A stretch of DNA of 64,000 nt from Cytobacillus purgationiresistens (GTDB taxonomy: Bacteria; Bacillota; Bacilli; Bacillales; Cytobacillaceae), in NCBI RefSeq assembly GCF_030813235.1, contig NZ_JAUSUB010000004.1:186001-250000 (forward strand). Direction: 5' to 3'. This document shows, piece by piece, positions 52,704 through 63,405 of this stretch; position 1 is the first letter of the stretch; every line of letters starts with the position of its first letter. The notes beneath the pieces are model-generated. The model saw only the letters and a list, made by a program, of their open reading frames with translations. It had not been told where the DNA came from and did not search any database. The translations under genes and the position numbers were made by a program.

Positions 52704-52908
52704 TTAGCCACCCCCGCTTGATAGGACTTTCGCTTATAAAACATTTCTATGTAAACGGGGAGTTGTTTTTGTCTGTCCACATGATTTATTTTTGCAAACA
52801 AGCTTTTTCATCACAAATTATTCATATTTCTTTCGTTTATTGGACGGGGGAAATGATTTTCGGGTAATATAGTCGTATAAGTTGTTTACGGGAAGAGGGA
52901 AATAAAAA

Positions 52909-53073
52909 TTGACTGCAAACCGCATAATATTGGGATTTGTATTTTTCATTATTACTTTAATTACATTGGCTGAAATTGTTTTTAACGATTTTACTATCAA
53001 GCCTATTTTATTGTTCCTTGCCAGTTTGGTTATTATTGCATTCTTATGGAAACGCGATGATAATAAAACATAA
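52909..53073 (+). CDS. Small two-helix membrane protein (54 aa)
   Basis: TTG start with GAAGAGGG nine nt upstream. Reads MTANRIILGFVFFIITLITL, a short loop (FNDFTIK), second helix (PILLFLASLVIIAFLW) and a KRDDNKT tail, inside-positive topology. A terminator follows at once. Divergent from sigK. No family recognised. Confidence 0.65.
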   Translation: MTANRIILGFVFFIITLITLAEIVFNDFTIKPILLFLASLVIIAFLWKRDDNKT

Positions 53074-53108
53074 AAAGGATCAGCCCATAATAAACGGGCT
53101 GATCCTTT
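53074..53108. terminator. Terminator between the 54-aa ORF and the next minus-strand ORF
   Basis: AAAGGATCAGCCC/GGGCTGATCCTTT, 13-bp perfect stem, T-runs modest on both sides. Confidence 0.85.
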
Positions 53109-53110
53109 CT

Positions 53111-53188
53111 CTATTCTACACTTACCTCAGCTACAACAATACAACCAATCGCTGTGCAAACAATTAAACCCATCACAATTGCAAACAT
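53111..53188 (-). CDS. Tiny hydrophobic ORF (25 aa)
   Basis: MFAIVMGLIVCTAIGCIVVA EVSVE: a single membrane helix with two cysteines. ATG preceded by GGGAGTGAACGTG; the stop abuts a strong terminator, which supports a real transcript end. Unrecognised; could be a small membrane peptide or chance. Confidence 0.4.
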   Translation of the reverse strand: MFAIVMGLIVCTAIGCIVVAEVSVE

Positions 53189-53217
53189 CACGTTCACTCC
53201 CTAACCTGAGTATATGA

Positions 53218-53335
53218 AGGTGACTGTTTAGATACTGAGAGCTTAGGTCTCACGAGAAAGGAAAAATGGCCTTCCCACACTTCATTTCTTATGGGTTTCT
53301 TAATCATGAGCTCCGCGGTCAGCAGCTAGACAGTA
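53218..53335 (+). repeat. Diverged copy of repeat family A
   Basis: GGTGACTGTTTAG...GAGCTTAGGTCTCACG...AATCATGAGCTCCGCGGTCAGCAGCTAGACAGT. Only the ends resemble the family (..CGG..CAGCTAGACA), orientation again plus. Confidence 0.4.
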
Positions 53336-53371
53336 TATTCCTGCTGTCTCTTTTAGAATTTACCATATAAT

Positions 53372-53473
53372 TCAGGAAGATTCCGCGTGCAATTTCGAAC
53401 GTTTTGTTAATTCGGATTTTTTCTTCTTCCTTTTTATGAATAATAATGAAAACAAAATGATATGAAGTGACAT
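53372..53473 (-). CDS. YrzI-like small protein (33 aa)
   Basis: MSLHIILFSLLFIKRKKKKS ELTKRSKLHAESS: hydrophobic N-terminus then a Lys/Arg cluster, the same layout as the YrzI protein at 53596. ATG behind GAGGAGGATGAGG. Probably a paralogue. Confidence 0.6.
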   Translation of the reverse strand: MSLHIILFSLLFIKRKKKKSELTKRSKLHAESS

Positions 53474-53595
53474 CCTCATCCTCCTCACATAATCCCGTTA
53501 GGTGGTATCTTTCTCCACCCAGAAAAATAGCTGCCTACCTTGCATTAAATAAAACATAAATCTCCTCCACCTTTCTCTAGTTAATTTCTTTTAAA

Positions 53596-53736
53596 TTAAA
53601 ACGGGTAATACATTTTGTATTGACGCTGTTTATTTTCTTCAAGCATTTGGTATGCTTGCTCTTCACGAACTAGATCTTCAGTAGTTCTCTTTCTCTTTTT
53701 TACAGTAATAGTTATAAATAGTATATTCAATGTCAT
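53596..53736 (-). CDS. yrzI: YrzI-family small protein (46 aa)
   Basis: MTLNILFITITVKKRKRTTE, then DLVREEQAYQMLEENKQRQY and KMYYPF. The MTLN..F.TITV.KR start is that of the Bacillus YrzI family (putative sporulation-associated small protein). ATG behind GAGGAGGTGCTGCAA. Confidence 0.78.
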   Translation of the reverse strand: MTLNILFITITVKKRKRTTEDLVREEQAYQMLEENKQRQYKMYYPF

Positions 53737-53779
53737 TTGCAGCACCTCCTCATTTCCTCTCCATTTTTAGGCACGAAAA

Positions 53780-53808
53780 AGCCGCCAAGAGAACACACTC
53801 CTGCGGCT
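53780..53808 (-). terminator. Second of two tandem terminators
   Basis: AGCCGC..AGGAG/CTCTT..GCGGCT with bulge, then TTTTTCG on the minus strand. Shares GCCGCAGG with the first hairpin at 53825. Confidence 0.65.
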
Positions 53809-53824
53809 AAAAGGGCATAAAAAG

Positions 53825-53851
53825 CCGCAGGGATACGGTTCCTCCCCACGG
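53825..53851 (-). terminator. Terminator after the 27-aa ORF
   Basis: CCGTGGGGA/TCCCTGCGG (two G-U pairs), loop GGAACCGTA, then CTTTTTATG on the minus strand, 25 nt past the stop. Confidence 0.75.
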
Positions 53852-53875
53852 CATGGATAGGCTATTTTTAAAAAA

Positions 53876-53959
53876 TTAAGCGATCCATTCCAGATTGGTC
53901 GAAATCGTAACATATTGAGTTTCATTTACTTTGTTTAATAAAATGCATGTTTCCATCAT
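53876..53959 (-). CDS. Small ORF (27 aa) in its own transcription unit
   Basis: MMETCILLNKVNETQYVTIS TNLEWIA. GGGAGG lies nine nt before the first ATG; a near-consensus promoter (54003-54031) and a terminator (53825-53851) frame it, predicting a transcript of about 175 nt. No homologue recognised. It may encode a peptide, or the transcript may act as a small RNA. Confidence 0.5.
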   Translation of the reverse strand: MMETCILLNKVNETQYVTISTNLEWIA

Positions 53960-53989
53960 TGTATTCGACCTCCCTTTTTTAGAATTATC

Positions 53990-54031
53990 ACTTACATTGG
54001 TAAGTATATCCATAAGTTCGCAGTTTGTAAA
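53990..54031 (-). promoter_or_regulatory. Promoter plus operator-like palindrome for the 27-aa ORF
   Basis: TTTACA (54031-54026), 17 nt, TATACT (54008-54003). ACTTAC-CAAT-GTAAGT at 54005-53990 is a perfect inverted repeat lying from the -10 across the predicted start point, a good place for a repressor. Confidence 0.75.
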
Positions 54032-54219
54032 CCACTTTTTTAAAAATATTTTAAAAAGGGTGAAAATACTGTGTAGAAAGTATTCTTTTTCCCTTCTCAT
54101 ATCCTTCTATTTTCTTACACAGCTATGGGAATTGCCCATCGTCACAAGCTAAGGCAAGCAGGCTATATTTTGCATCTCATATATATTCTCATGTATCCTT
54201 CTTTTAATCTGACTAAAAA

Positions 54220-54244
54220 GAGGCAGACCCAAATGGTCAGCCTC
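54220..54244 (-). terminator. Terminator after mccB
   Basis: GAGGC-T-GACC, loop ATTTG, GGTC-T-GCCTC then TTTTTAG on the minus strand, just past mccB. Confidence 0.85.
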
Positions 54245-54251
54245 CTTTGAT

Positions 54252-56313
<2,062 letters not shown>

Positions 56314-56337
56314 TAGACTCCCATCCTTTTTGGGTGA

Positions 56338-57039
56338 TTATTTGTTTTTAATTCCTGCAACAATTTTCATCACAAGATTCGCTGAATGAAGGGCTGCTTT
56401 TTCAAGGAATTGATCAAACGATACATTCGATTCTTTTCCAGCGATATCAGATAAAGAGCGAATGATCACAAAAGGGGTTTTAAACTGATAAGCCACTTGT
56501 GCAATGGCTGCGGCTTCCATTTCTACCGCTTGCAAATCAGTAAATTTATCACGAATGGCATCCACTCTCACTGGATCGCTCATAAAAGAGTCACCCGTTG
56601 CAATCAACCCGCGCACTACTTGAATATCACTGATTTCTCTTGCGCTCTTTTCTGCAATTTGAATAAGCTCCTCATCCGCAGTAAAAGCTGGCGGCTGCTG
56701 AGGCACTTGCCCATATTCATAACCAAATACAGTCGCATCTACATCATGATGTCTTACTTCTGTTGAGATTACCGCATCCCCAACATTTAATATCGGATTG
56801 AATCCTCCTGCTGAGCCTGTGTTAATTACATAATCAGGCTTGAACTTTTCCAACAGAATAGTTGTGGACATGGCAGCACTCACTTTACCAATCCCCGATC
56901 GCAAAAGGATAACTTCTGCTCCGTCCATCGTTCCAGTTGTAAATTCACATCCGGCAATTATTTCTTGCTTCTTGCCGTCTATATGATCACGTAGTAAAGT
57001 AACTTCTTCTTCCATTGCTCCGATAATTGCGATTTTCAT
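56338..57039 (-). CDS. mtnN: 5'-methylthioadenosine/S-adenosylhomocysteine nucleosidase
   Basis: Releases adenine from MTA and SAH, feeding homocysteine recycling. 233 residues; [16 protein letters not shown] start, [30 protein letters not shown] behind AGAGGTTAATTCGTTT; a longer frame reaching into yrrT is unlikely. Confidence 0.96.
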   Translation of the reverse strand: MKIAIIGAMEEEVTLLRDHIDGKKQEIIAGCEFTTGTMDGAEVILLRSGIGKVSAAMSTTILLEKFKPDYVINTGSAGGFNPILNVGDAVISTEVRHHDVDATVFGYEYGQVPQQPPAFTADEELIQIAEKSAREISDIQVVRGLIATGDSFMSDPVRVDAIRDKFTDLQAVEMEAAAIAQVAYQFKTPFVIIRSLSDIAGKESNVSFDQFLEKAALHSANLVMKIVAGIKNK

Positions 57040-57059
57040 AAACGAATTAACCTCTTTCT

Positions 57060-57698
57060 TTAGCCCTTCACACCGTCCATTATCCAAACGAAATCATTGC
57101 AGCGATTAAATGTTACAGAAAAACCATTCTTCTGCATCATCTCACTTAAAACAGGGATCGTTGTATAGTATTCTCGCTGTAAGTCTTCTGCTAGATTCGA
57201 GTAACCTTTTTCCTGTGCGTCAGCTATTGCTTTATTATAGGCTTCAACTGTTTCATACATAGTATCCGCAAACACTATTTTACCACCTGTAGTAAGTAGT
57301 TTTCCATAATGTTCGATCGCTTCAGCCTTTTCTTTATCAGTAAGATGATGGAAGGCATATGAGCTAACAATTGTTTCTACTTGATGATCAAGTTTAAAGT
57401 GCATAAAATCACCATCAATAATATCTGCTTTCCCTTGTAATTTCTTGATGGCAATCTCTCTCATAGATGAGGAAGGCTCCACACCAGTTACAGACAAACC
57501 GCGATTGATAAGCTTTGCAGTGAGGTTACCTGTACCAGGACCGAATTCAAGAACATTTCCATTGGCACGATCAGCCACCTCTTGTAATAATTTATCATAA
57601 AACAAAAACACATCTTTATATTCTTCATCATGACCCGTCACCGTGTCATCATAAGTTTTTGCCCACTCTTCAAATAATTCAATAAATTCATTCCCCAC
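57060..57698 (-). CDS. yrrT: SAM-dependent methyltransferase YrrT
   Basis: 212 residues; motif [13 protein letters not shown]. First gene of the methionine-to-cysteine operon; in B. subtilis this operon is repressed by CymR and its substrate is not fixed. A TATACT -10 lies at about 57750, but no convincing -35; a CymR site could not be identified with certainty. Confidence 0.92.
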   Translation of the reverse strand: MGNEFIELFEEWAKTYDDTVTGHDEEYKDVFLFYDKLLQEVADRANGNVLEFGPGTGNLTAKLINRGLSVTGVEPSSSMREIAIKKLQGKADIIDGDFMHFKLDHQVETIVSSYAFHHLTDKEKAEAIEHYGKLLTTGGKIVFADTMYETVEAYNKAIADAQEKGYSNLAEDLQREYYTTIPVLSEMMQKNGFSVTFNRCNDFVWIMDGVKG

Positions 57699-57982
57699 TG
57701 TTCAATACCTCCTGATAGGTAAAAATCATAACTTATAATTCCTATGAGTATACTATGATTTATGATAAAACATGTTCCCAATTTACCATAGCCACCCAAA
57801 AGTTTCAAGAAAAAGAAAGGCTGAATTTTTTCATAATAAGGCACAGGGATGGGCATCTGAAAATGAATCATTTCCGTGTTATGATAATGTGCTAATACAC
57901 TTTGCAAGCTCCGTCATTGTCAATCAAACACTTTCCGATTAAACTGAAGATGAGAAGAAAGATGAAAGGAACGACTGATCAA

Positions 57983-58189
57983 ATGAATATTCACTTCGAT
58001 ATAATTGAAGATAAGGTAGAATTTTTTGAGGCGACCGATCTTAAAACACTTGAGAAAAAAATCAATGATCAAATTGAAATGAACAAATCGATTCTCTTAA
58101 CGGTACATAATGTATCGCATCAAATGCATGTTGATGAGAATAGGCGCATCTTTTATACTGCAGTTGTTCATTTTAAAGCAAAAAAATAA
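57983..58189 (+). CDS. yrzA: DUF2536 protein (YrzA-like)
   Basis: 68 residues from MNIHFDIIEDKVEFFEATDL; also LLTVHNVSHQMHVDENRRIF and the end YTAVVHFKAKK. Agrees with B. subtilis YrzA. An in-frame ATG seven codons upstream (57962) is possible: no strong ribosome site marks either. Function unknown. Divergent from yrrT. Confidence 0.8.
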   Translation: MNIHFDIIEDKVEFFEATDLKTLEKKINDQIEMNKSILLTVHNVSHQMHVDENRRIFYTAVVHFKAKK

Positions 58190-58213
58190 AGGGGTGAATC
58201 ATTCACCCCTTTT
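58188..58213. terminator. Bidirectional terminator between yrzA and yrrS
   Basis: AAAGGGGTGAAT/ATTCACCCCTTTT stem overlapping the yrzA stop, 5 nt from the yrrS stop. Confidence 0.85.
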
Positions 58214-58218
58214 ACTGT

Positions 58219-58866
58219 TTATAAACTGCTTAACTCTTCGACCTTAGTAGGCTTCCACCCTTGGCCATCCACCCATTCTATATAGACTCGGTACATTTGC
58301 TCCTTGCCTGGAGAAAACACCGTGCCAATTGAGCGATTAGGTCCATTATTGCCTAAAAAATTCACTGTCATTGAAGATTTATCTAAACCTGTTGCATGCG
58401 TAATTGCATTTAACATCTCATCCCAATCAACAGAGTTTGAATCATAAACTGCTGTAGGGTGCTCGCCTGTTTGCGTCGTCCCTACAGGCTCCCATGCTGG
58501 GTTTTCAATCGTTCTGATGACATTGCTGTCGCTTCCGCCTTCAGTGACAATTTCTTCGTCATCGATATTGCCCTCATCTTTGGACTCATCAGTTGTTTCA
58601 CTGTCATCCTTCTCTTCTTCCTCGTTGTTCTTCGTTTCTTCTTCCTCTACTGGTTGCTTCTCCTCATTAGTACCCTTTTGCTCTTCGTTTTTTTCTACTC
58701 CATTTTTACTGCCTGCCTCATTATCATTTCCACCCGAAAAAATGATGACAGACACCACTATGATTAATAAAATTACAAGGCCGATTAAACCATTTAAAAC
58801 AATATTCGTTTTCTTTCTTTTGGCACGCTTATCATATCTTGATGACTGATTATATTTGTCTTTCAA
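58219..58866 (-). CDS. yrrS: YrrS-type DUF1510 membrane protein
   Basis: 215 residues: basic N-terminus (YDKRAKRKKTN), membrane helix (VLNGLIGLVILLIIVVSVIIF), long Glu/Lys/Asn-rich spacer (about 50-110) and a C-terminal DUF1510 domain ending YIEWVDGQGWKPTKVEEL. Paired with the penicillin-binding protein upstream as yrrS-yrrR in B. subtilis. Confidence 0.92.
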   Translation of the reverse strand: MKDKYNQSSRYDKRAKRKKTNIVLNGLIGLVILLIIVVSVIIFSGGNDNEAGSKNGVEKNEEQKGTNEEKQPVEEEETKNNEEEEKDDSETTDESKDEGNIDDEEIVTEGGSDSNVIRTIENPAWEPVGTTQTGEHPTAVYDSNSVDWDEMLNAITHATGLDKSSMTVNFLGNNGPNRSIGTVFSPGKEQMYRVYIEWVDGQGWKPTKVEELSSL

Positions 58867-58999
58867 AGGATTCTCCTCCTTCTCTTTTTGCTAAAGCATA
58901 AACCTGAATAGATAAATAGCTGTCCACATTTTAACATGACTTTTAAAAAACATGAAGGAATTACCCATAGAATGTGACGGGAATTCCTCCATTAAAGTT

Positions 59000-60766
59000 T
59001 CAATTTCCTTCACGTGATTGATCATACTCATATAATTGAGTCACCATGTCTGCAAATAAAGCCGTTGTACTTGGATCACTTTGCTCCAATGCATCCAGCC
59101 TGACTGTTACAAGAGCGTACTTTGGATTTTTATAAGGAAAATAGCCTGCAAACCATTTATTCTCTATAGCTTCACCATCCTTCTCTTTACCCGTCTCTCC
59201 GGTACCTGACTTTCCTGCAACCTCATAGGGTAACTCACTGAGAGCTCTTCCAGTACCCTTTTCATTTACAACAACCTCACGCAGGAGCTTTTGCATACTC
59301 ATTGCTGTATACGGCTTAATATGACTACCCTCTAGCGGCTTTTCTTTAAACTGCAGCAAGGATGTATGATTTTTATATTCAACCACTGAAGCTGTGCGGA
59401 CCATTTTTTTCTCTCCCCCTCTTGCAATTGTCGCCATCATATTCGTAATGGCTAATGGCGTCCCCCGCACCTCATATTGACCGATTCCTGTCATGGCAAC
59501 AAAGTTGGCATCTTTACTCGCAGCATCATCTAAAAATACACGCCCGCCATCTTCATCCTGTATTTGTATAAAATCCTCAAAATGATAGATGTCGCCTTTC
59601 CATCCAACTGAACCAATTAAAGACAGCTTTTCTGCATAATCCTCTAAAATATTCGGATCAATCTCCATAAGCTCCTTTGCTAAAGTGCCGAAAGTATTGT
59701 TGCAGCTCAGAGCAAAGCTATTATTAAAATTTTGCATGCCATGATCATACTTATCATCAGGCTGACCATTGATTTTTTGACTGCAATTGAATAATCGGGA
59801 TGGGTCTGTTAGTTCATAATCAACGGCCGCGGCTGCAACAACAGTTTTGAAGATCGAGCCCATTATTTGCTGCTTTACCATAAGATTCGTAGTTCCCTCA
59901 TCAGCAAAAGGATTATCTTTATTCATAGAAGGACGAGAGACCATCGCCAACACGGAATTCGTTTCTATATCCATTAATACGAGCCCGCCTTTATTAATCT
60001 TATGCTCATCCATCAGCTTCTCTGCCATTCTTTGTAAATCATAGTCCAAAGTTGTTTTAATATTCACTGGATAAAACGGATTCGCCGGATCCACGTACTT
60101 CACATTTATACCGAATAATGGCCCGCCTTTGGCATCTACATGATAGACAAGCTTTGATTTCCCTTCTGGTAAAAGAAATTCATCAAAGCCTTTCTCCATC
60201 CCAGTCACTCCGAGCATCGCCTCATTGGGCAGTTCTTTATCCGGATAACGGCTCTTTAACTTTCCATCCATACTTGTAATTCCTAAAAGCTGTTCTGCTG
60301 GTCTATTTAGAAGGCTGTATTTCTTCTCTACCGCGAAAACTCCTGGTATCTGCAAGTCATTGATCTTTTTCAGCTGCTCATCGGTTAACTCCAAGGGTTT
60401 AGGCGTCCCGAATGCAATGGGTTCCTTTGCTGTCTCTACCGCTGCTCGCAAGGCATACTCTGAAGCCCCAGTTATCTCAGAAACAGATTTGATATCCCAA
60501 TCCATTTGAGAGAGAAACGGGAACAAGATCAACACAGGCTTATATTCTTCGGTCAATGGATTGCCATTGCGATCAAGAAAACTCCCTCTACCTGAGTCTA
60601 TCACCATTTCTTGCGATCTTTGCTGTACACTCGCTTCAAGTAAATTGATATTTCTGGTTGTAAAGTGCTCAGTATCTGTAAGCTGCAGCTGCACAAGTCT
60701 ACCCATTAATACGATTAGAACAGATACAAAAATAGCTAAAATTATGATTGCTCTTTTTCTCCACAT
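59000..60766 (-). CDS. pbpI: Class B penicillin-binding protein PbpI (PBP4b)
   Basis: Peptidoglycan transpeptidase. 588 residues: membrane anchor (AIIILAIFVSVLIVLMGRLV), dimerisation domain, transpeptidase with SIFK, SCN and KSGTG (active-site SxxK, SxN, KTG-type). Start at MWRKRAI, whose ribosome site GACGAGGTG lies in the 3' arm of a terminator-like hairpin (60775-60797). An upstream extension of 15 codons would start before the hairpin. Confidence 0.93.
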   Translation of the reverse strand: MWRKRAIIILAIFVSVLIVLMGRLVQLQLTDTEHFTTRNINLLEASVQQRSQEMVIDSGRGSFLDRNGNPLTEEYKPVLILFPFLSQMDWDIKSVSEITGASEYALRAAVETAKEPIAFGTPKPLELTDEQLKKINDLQIPGVFAVEKKYSLLNRPAEQLLGITSMDGKLKSRYPDKELPNEAMLGVTGMEKGFDEFLLPEGKSKLVYHVDAKGGPLFGINVKYVDPANPFYPVNIKTTLDYDLQRMAEKLMDEHKINKGGLVLMDIETNSVLAMVSRPSMNKDNPFADEGTTNLMVKQQIMGSIFKTVVAAAAVDYELTDPSRLFNCSQKINGQPDDKYDHGMQNFNNSFALSCNNTFGTLAKELMEIDPNILEDYAEKLSLIGSVGWKGDIYHFEDFIQIQDEDGGRVFLDDAASKDANFVAMTGIGQYEVRGTPLAITNMMATIARGGEKKMVRTASVVEYKNHTSLLQFKEKPLEGSHIKPYTAMSMQKLLREVVVNEKGTGRALSELPYEVAGKSGTGETGKEKDGEAIENKWFAGYFPYKNPKYALVTVRLDALEQSDPSTTALFADMVTQLYEYDQSREGN

Positions 60767-60774
60767 AAAAAACA

Positions 60775-60797
60775 CCTCGTCAAAAGCTTTGACGAGG
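60775..60797 (-). terminator. Hairpin overlapping the pbpI ribosome binding site
   Basis: CCTCGTCAAA, loop GCT, TTTGACGAGG, then TGTTTTTT and the ATG of pbpI. A 10-bp perfect stem plus T-run is a canonical terminator for greA, but GACGAGGTG in its 3' arm is also the pbpI ribosome site. Confidence 0.82.
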
Positions 60798-60845
60798 TTT
60801 AGACTTTTCAAACAATAAGAATCGTTTACTTGAAAAAATAATAGC

Positions 60846-61322
60846 TTATTTAATGGTTACGATGCGGACATTCATTTCGCCGCCAGGTGTTTGTACAGTT
60901 ACTTCATCATCGATTTTTTTGCCAATTAAGCTTTTTGCAATTGGAGAATCATTAGAGATTTTCCCTTCAAACGGATCCGCTTCCGCGCTTCCGACAATTG
61001 TATATGTTTCTTCTTCTCCATCAGGAAGCTCCACAAATGTAACTGAGCGGCCTAATGAGACTGAATCTCCGCTAATATCATCTTCAGCAATAATTTTTGC
61101 ATTGCGGATCATGTTTTCAAGAGTGGTAATTCTACCTTCAACAAATGCTTGTTCTTCCTTAGCAGAATCGTATTCTGAGTTCTCGGATAAATCACCGAAA
61201 CTGCGGGCAATTTTAATACGTTCAACAACTTCTTTTCTTTTTACTGTTTTTAAGTTTTCTAATTCTTGCTCAAGCTTCTCTTTCCCAGCTTGTGTCATTG
61301 GGAATACTTTTTCGATAGCCAA
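60846..61322 (-). CDS. greA: Transcription elongation factor GreA
   Basis: Stimulates cleavage of backtracked RNA. 158 residues: coiled coil ([20 protein letters not shown] .. [18 protein letters not shown]) and C-terminal FKBP-like domain. TTG start (LAIEKVFPM) behind GAAGGAGTGAAGGTT, the family length; a 39-codon longer frame is spurious. Confidence 0.95.
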   Translation of the reverse strand: MAIEKVFPMTQAGKEKLEQELENLKTVKRKEVVERIKIARSFGDLSENSEYDSAKEEQAFVEGRITTLENMIRNAKIIAEDDISGDSVSLGRSVTFVELPDGEEETYTIVGSAEADPFEGKISNDSPIAKSLIGKKIDDEVTVQTPGGEMNVRIVTIK

Positions 61323-61479
61323 AACCTTCACTCCTTCAATTTCATTCGCCCCGAGTATTTGGGCAATATTTATGTATTTTACATTCATAATGAATGCATT
61401 TGAGCGCGTCCTTTTATTGAAGGGCGCGCATTTTTTCATTGCTCATTTTATTGCCTTTACCATTTTCTATGCTATTGTT

Positions 61480-62115
61480 TCACAAAAAAGACTTTTGTTC
61501 AAGAATTGTTTGAATTTTTGTTACCATTAAATCGATCGCCACATGATTGTGACCGCCTTCAGGAATAATGATATCAGCATACCTTTTTGTTGGCTCAATA
61601 AATTGATTATGCATCGGACGAACAACATTCACATATTGATCGATGACTGTATCCATAGTCCTGCCCCGTTCCTTAATATCTCTGAACAAACGGCGAATAA
61701 TACGAAGATCTGCATCTGTATCAACAAATAACTTCATATCCATCAGATTGCGGAGACGCTCATCCTCCAGAACTAAAATACCTTCAATAATAATAACGTC
61801 CTTTGGCTCTACAACAATCACTTCATCAGCCCGTGTATGCATAGAGTAATTATACACAGGTTTTTCAATCGTTTGATATCTTGTCAACGCTTCAATATGT
61901 TCAATCAGCAAGTCATTGTCAAATGCGAGCGGGTGATCATAATTTGTCTTCAGTCTTTCCTCAAAAGGAAGGTGAGATTGATCTTTATAATAATAATCCT
62001 GCTCAATCATCAGAATAGAGTGACCTTTAAACTGTTCATATATAGATCTTGTCACGCTTGTCTTACCAGATCCTGAACCGCCAGACACTCCAATAACAAT
62101 TGGTTTTTGACTCAT
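61480..62115 (-). CDS. udk: Uridine kinase
   Basis: Phosphorylates uridine and cytidine. 211 residues; P-loop [12 protein letters not shown] (about 8-19), [30 protein letters not shown] of MSQKPIV with GAGGAG upstream. Upstream of greA as in B. subtilis. Confidence 0.95.
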   Translation of the reverse strand: MSQKPIVIGVSGGSGSGKTSVTRSIYEQFKGHSILMIEQDYYYKDQSHLPFEERLKTNYDHPLAFDNDLLIEHIEALTRYQTIEKPVYNYSMHTRADEVIVVEPKDVIIIEGILVLEDERLRNLMDMKLFVDTDADLRIIRRLFRDIKERGRTMDTVIDQYVNVVRPMHNQFIEPTKRYADIIIPEGGHNHVAIDLMVTKIQTILEQKSFL

Positions 62116-62238
62116 TTTCATCATACTCCTCACTTTTACATATCTATTTGCACGTTTGTTTCATCCTGCTAAAAAAGAATTCGCATCCAATTAATGGATA
62201 CGCGCAGGCTCATTTGTCGACAATAGAAAGAAGGATAG

Positions 62239-62391
62239 ATGAACCAATTGGATATTACTGATGTCCAATATACACCTTTTTGCTATGATTGCCAAACATC
62301 TGCTCTTTATACAATCGAACAAAAACGAAATAGGTGTACAGTATCCTCGTTGGACGAGTTGATTCCACTTCATCCTACTTCCTTTTACTAA
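62239..62391 (+). CDS. Small CxxC ORF (50 aa), unrecognised
   Basis: Plus-strand ATG at 62239 with AAAGAAGG nearby. Reads MNQLDITDVQYTPFCYDCQT then SALYTIEQKRNRCTV and LDELIPLHPTSFY; CYDC plus a later Cys suggest a possible metal site. Its end overlaps the trmR 3' end by 17 nt. It occupies the place where yrrN/yrrO sit in B. subtilis. Confidence 0.4.
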   Translation: MNQLDITDVQYTPFCYDCQTSALYTIEQKRNRCTVSSLDELIPLHPTSFY

Positions 62392-63013
62392 TCGCTACGC
62401 CATCTCCGATCGGGAGAATGACTGTATGATAATCTTCATTATTCATAAGCCATTGATTAAAATCATTAATCTTTCTCACGAGATTGCGAATGCGCTTATT
62501 TTCAATCTCACTTTCATACACAAGACCTTTAAATAGCACATTGTCTGTGATAATTAGACCGTCTACATTTAAATATTTGCTATAAATCTCAAAGAAACGT
62601 TTATATTGTCCCTTAGCTGCATCAATAAAAATACTATCATAAGGGCCCTTGTCCTTTATCTCATCTTCTACTTCAAGGGCATCTCCTTTAATAATGGCTA
62701 TGTGCTCTTCCTTTCCACTGCGGGCAATAAACTTTTCAGCTTCTTCATAGCGCTCTGCATCTCTTTCAATTGTCACGATCCTGATGTCAGGCAGCGCGTA
62801 TGCCATTCTAAGAGCTGAATAGCCAATAGCTGTTCCAACCTCTAAAATGGATTGTGGCTGCTGGATCCGCAAAAGCTGCAGCATGGCCTCAATGCCCTCT
62901 ATTTCCATGATAGGTACTTTATGCTCTTTCGCATAAGCTTCCATCTCCATGATTAAATCGCTGCGATCAGGAATCATTTTTTCTATATATGCTTGCAGCC
63001 TTTCGTTATGCAA
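62375..63013 (-). CDS. trmR: tRNA 5-hydroxyuridine methyltransferase TrmR (YrrM)
   Basis: O-methyltransferase family 3; in B. subtilis forms 5-methoxyuridine at wobble position 34. 212 residues: ILEVGTAIGYSALRMA (motif I), DSIFIDAAKGQY, ITDNVLFKGLV. TTG start behind GAGGTGAACAGCAG. Confidence 0.92.
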   Translation of the reverse strand: MHNERLQAYIEKMIPDRSDLIMEMEAYAKEHKVPIMEIEGIEAMLQLLRIQQPQSILEVGTAIGYSALRMAYALPDIRIVTIERDAERYEEAEKFIARSGKEEHIAIIKGDALEVEDEIKDKGPYDSIFIDAAKGQYKRFFEIYSKYLNVDGLIITDNVLFKGLVYESEIENKRIRNLVRKINDFNQWLMNNEDYHTVILPIGDGVAISKRK

Positions 63014-63405
63014 CTGCTGTTCACCTCATTTTTCAACTTCTAAATTTCTCATCATACTCTCTGATTTTAACAAGAAAAAAAGCGTTCACAGTTGTATATG
63101 CATGCACCTTGCCGGCCCAATTCATACATTTTGTGATTGACGCTATCGCTATCAAAAAGTAAAAGACCTACAGCCTAAATAAAGCTGATTTGTCACCTAT
63201 TATTATTCTTATGAAAATACTTGAATTATTTTATCATAAAGGAATAGGGAAAGCTATTTTTTTCAGCAGCTGACCTGTATTAACCAATCCGTATTCATTT
63301 AAATCGCCTAAAACACCGTGTATTTCCACAGAAAAACAGAACATATATTCCCACTTTGATGTTATACTATGATAATGGGAGGCGGTTTCGATTAAACGAC
63401 AAAAT
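63014..63405. other. Intergenic region between trmR and the serine hydrolase
   Basis: AT-rich, no ORF with a ribosome site. TATACT and GATAAT stand at 63364-63376 directly before GGGAGGCGG, so a promoter for the serine hydrolase lies here; no clear -35. Confidence 0.5.

Noticed and set aside
57720-57770. CymR operator upstream of yrrT
   Set aside because: AT-rich half-sites such as AGGAATTATAAG are present, but I could not align them to a complete CymR motif with confidence.
61400-61432. Hairpin GCGCG..CGCGC between udk and greA as a udk terminator
   Set aside because: Its T-run is on the plus strand, where no gene ends; on the minus strand no T-tract follows.
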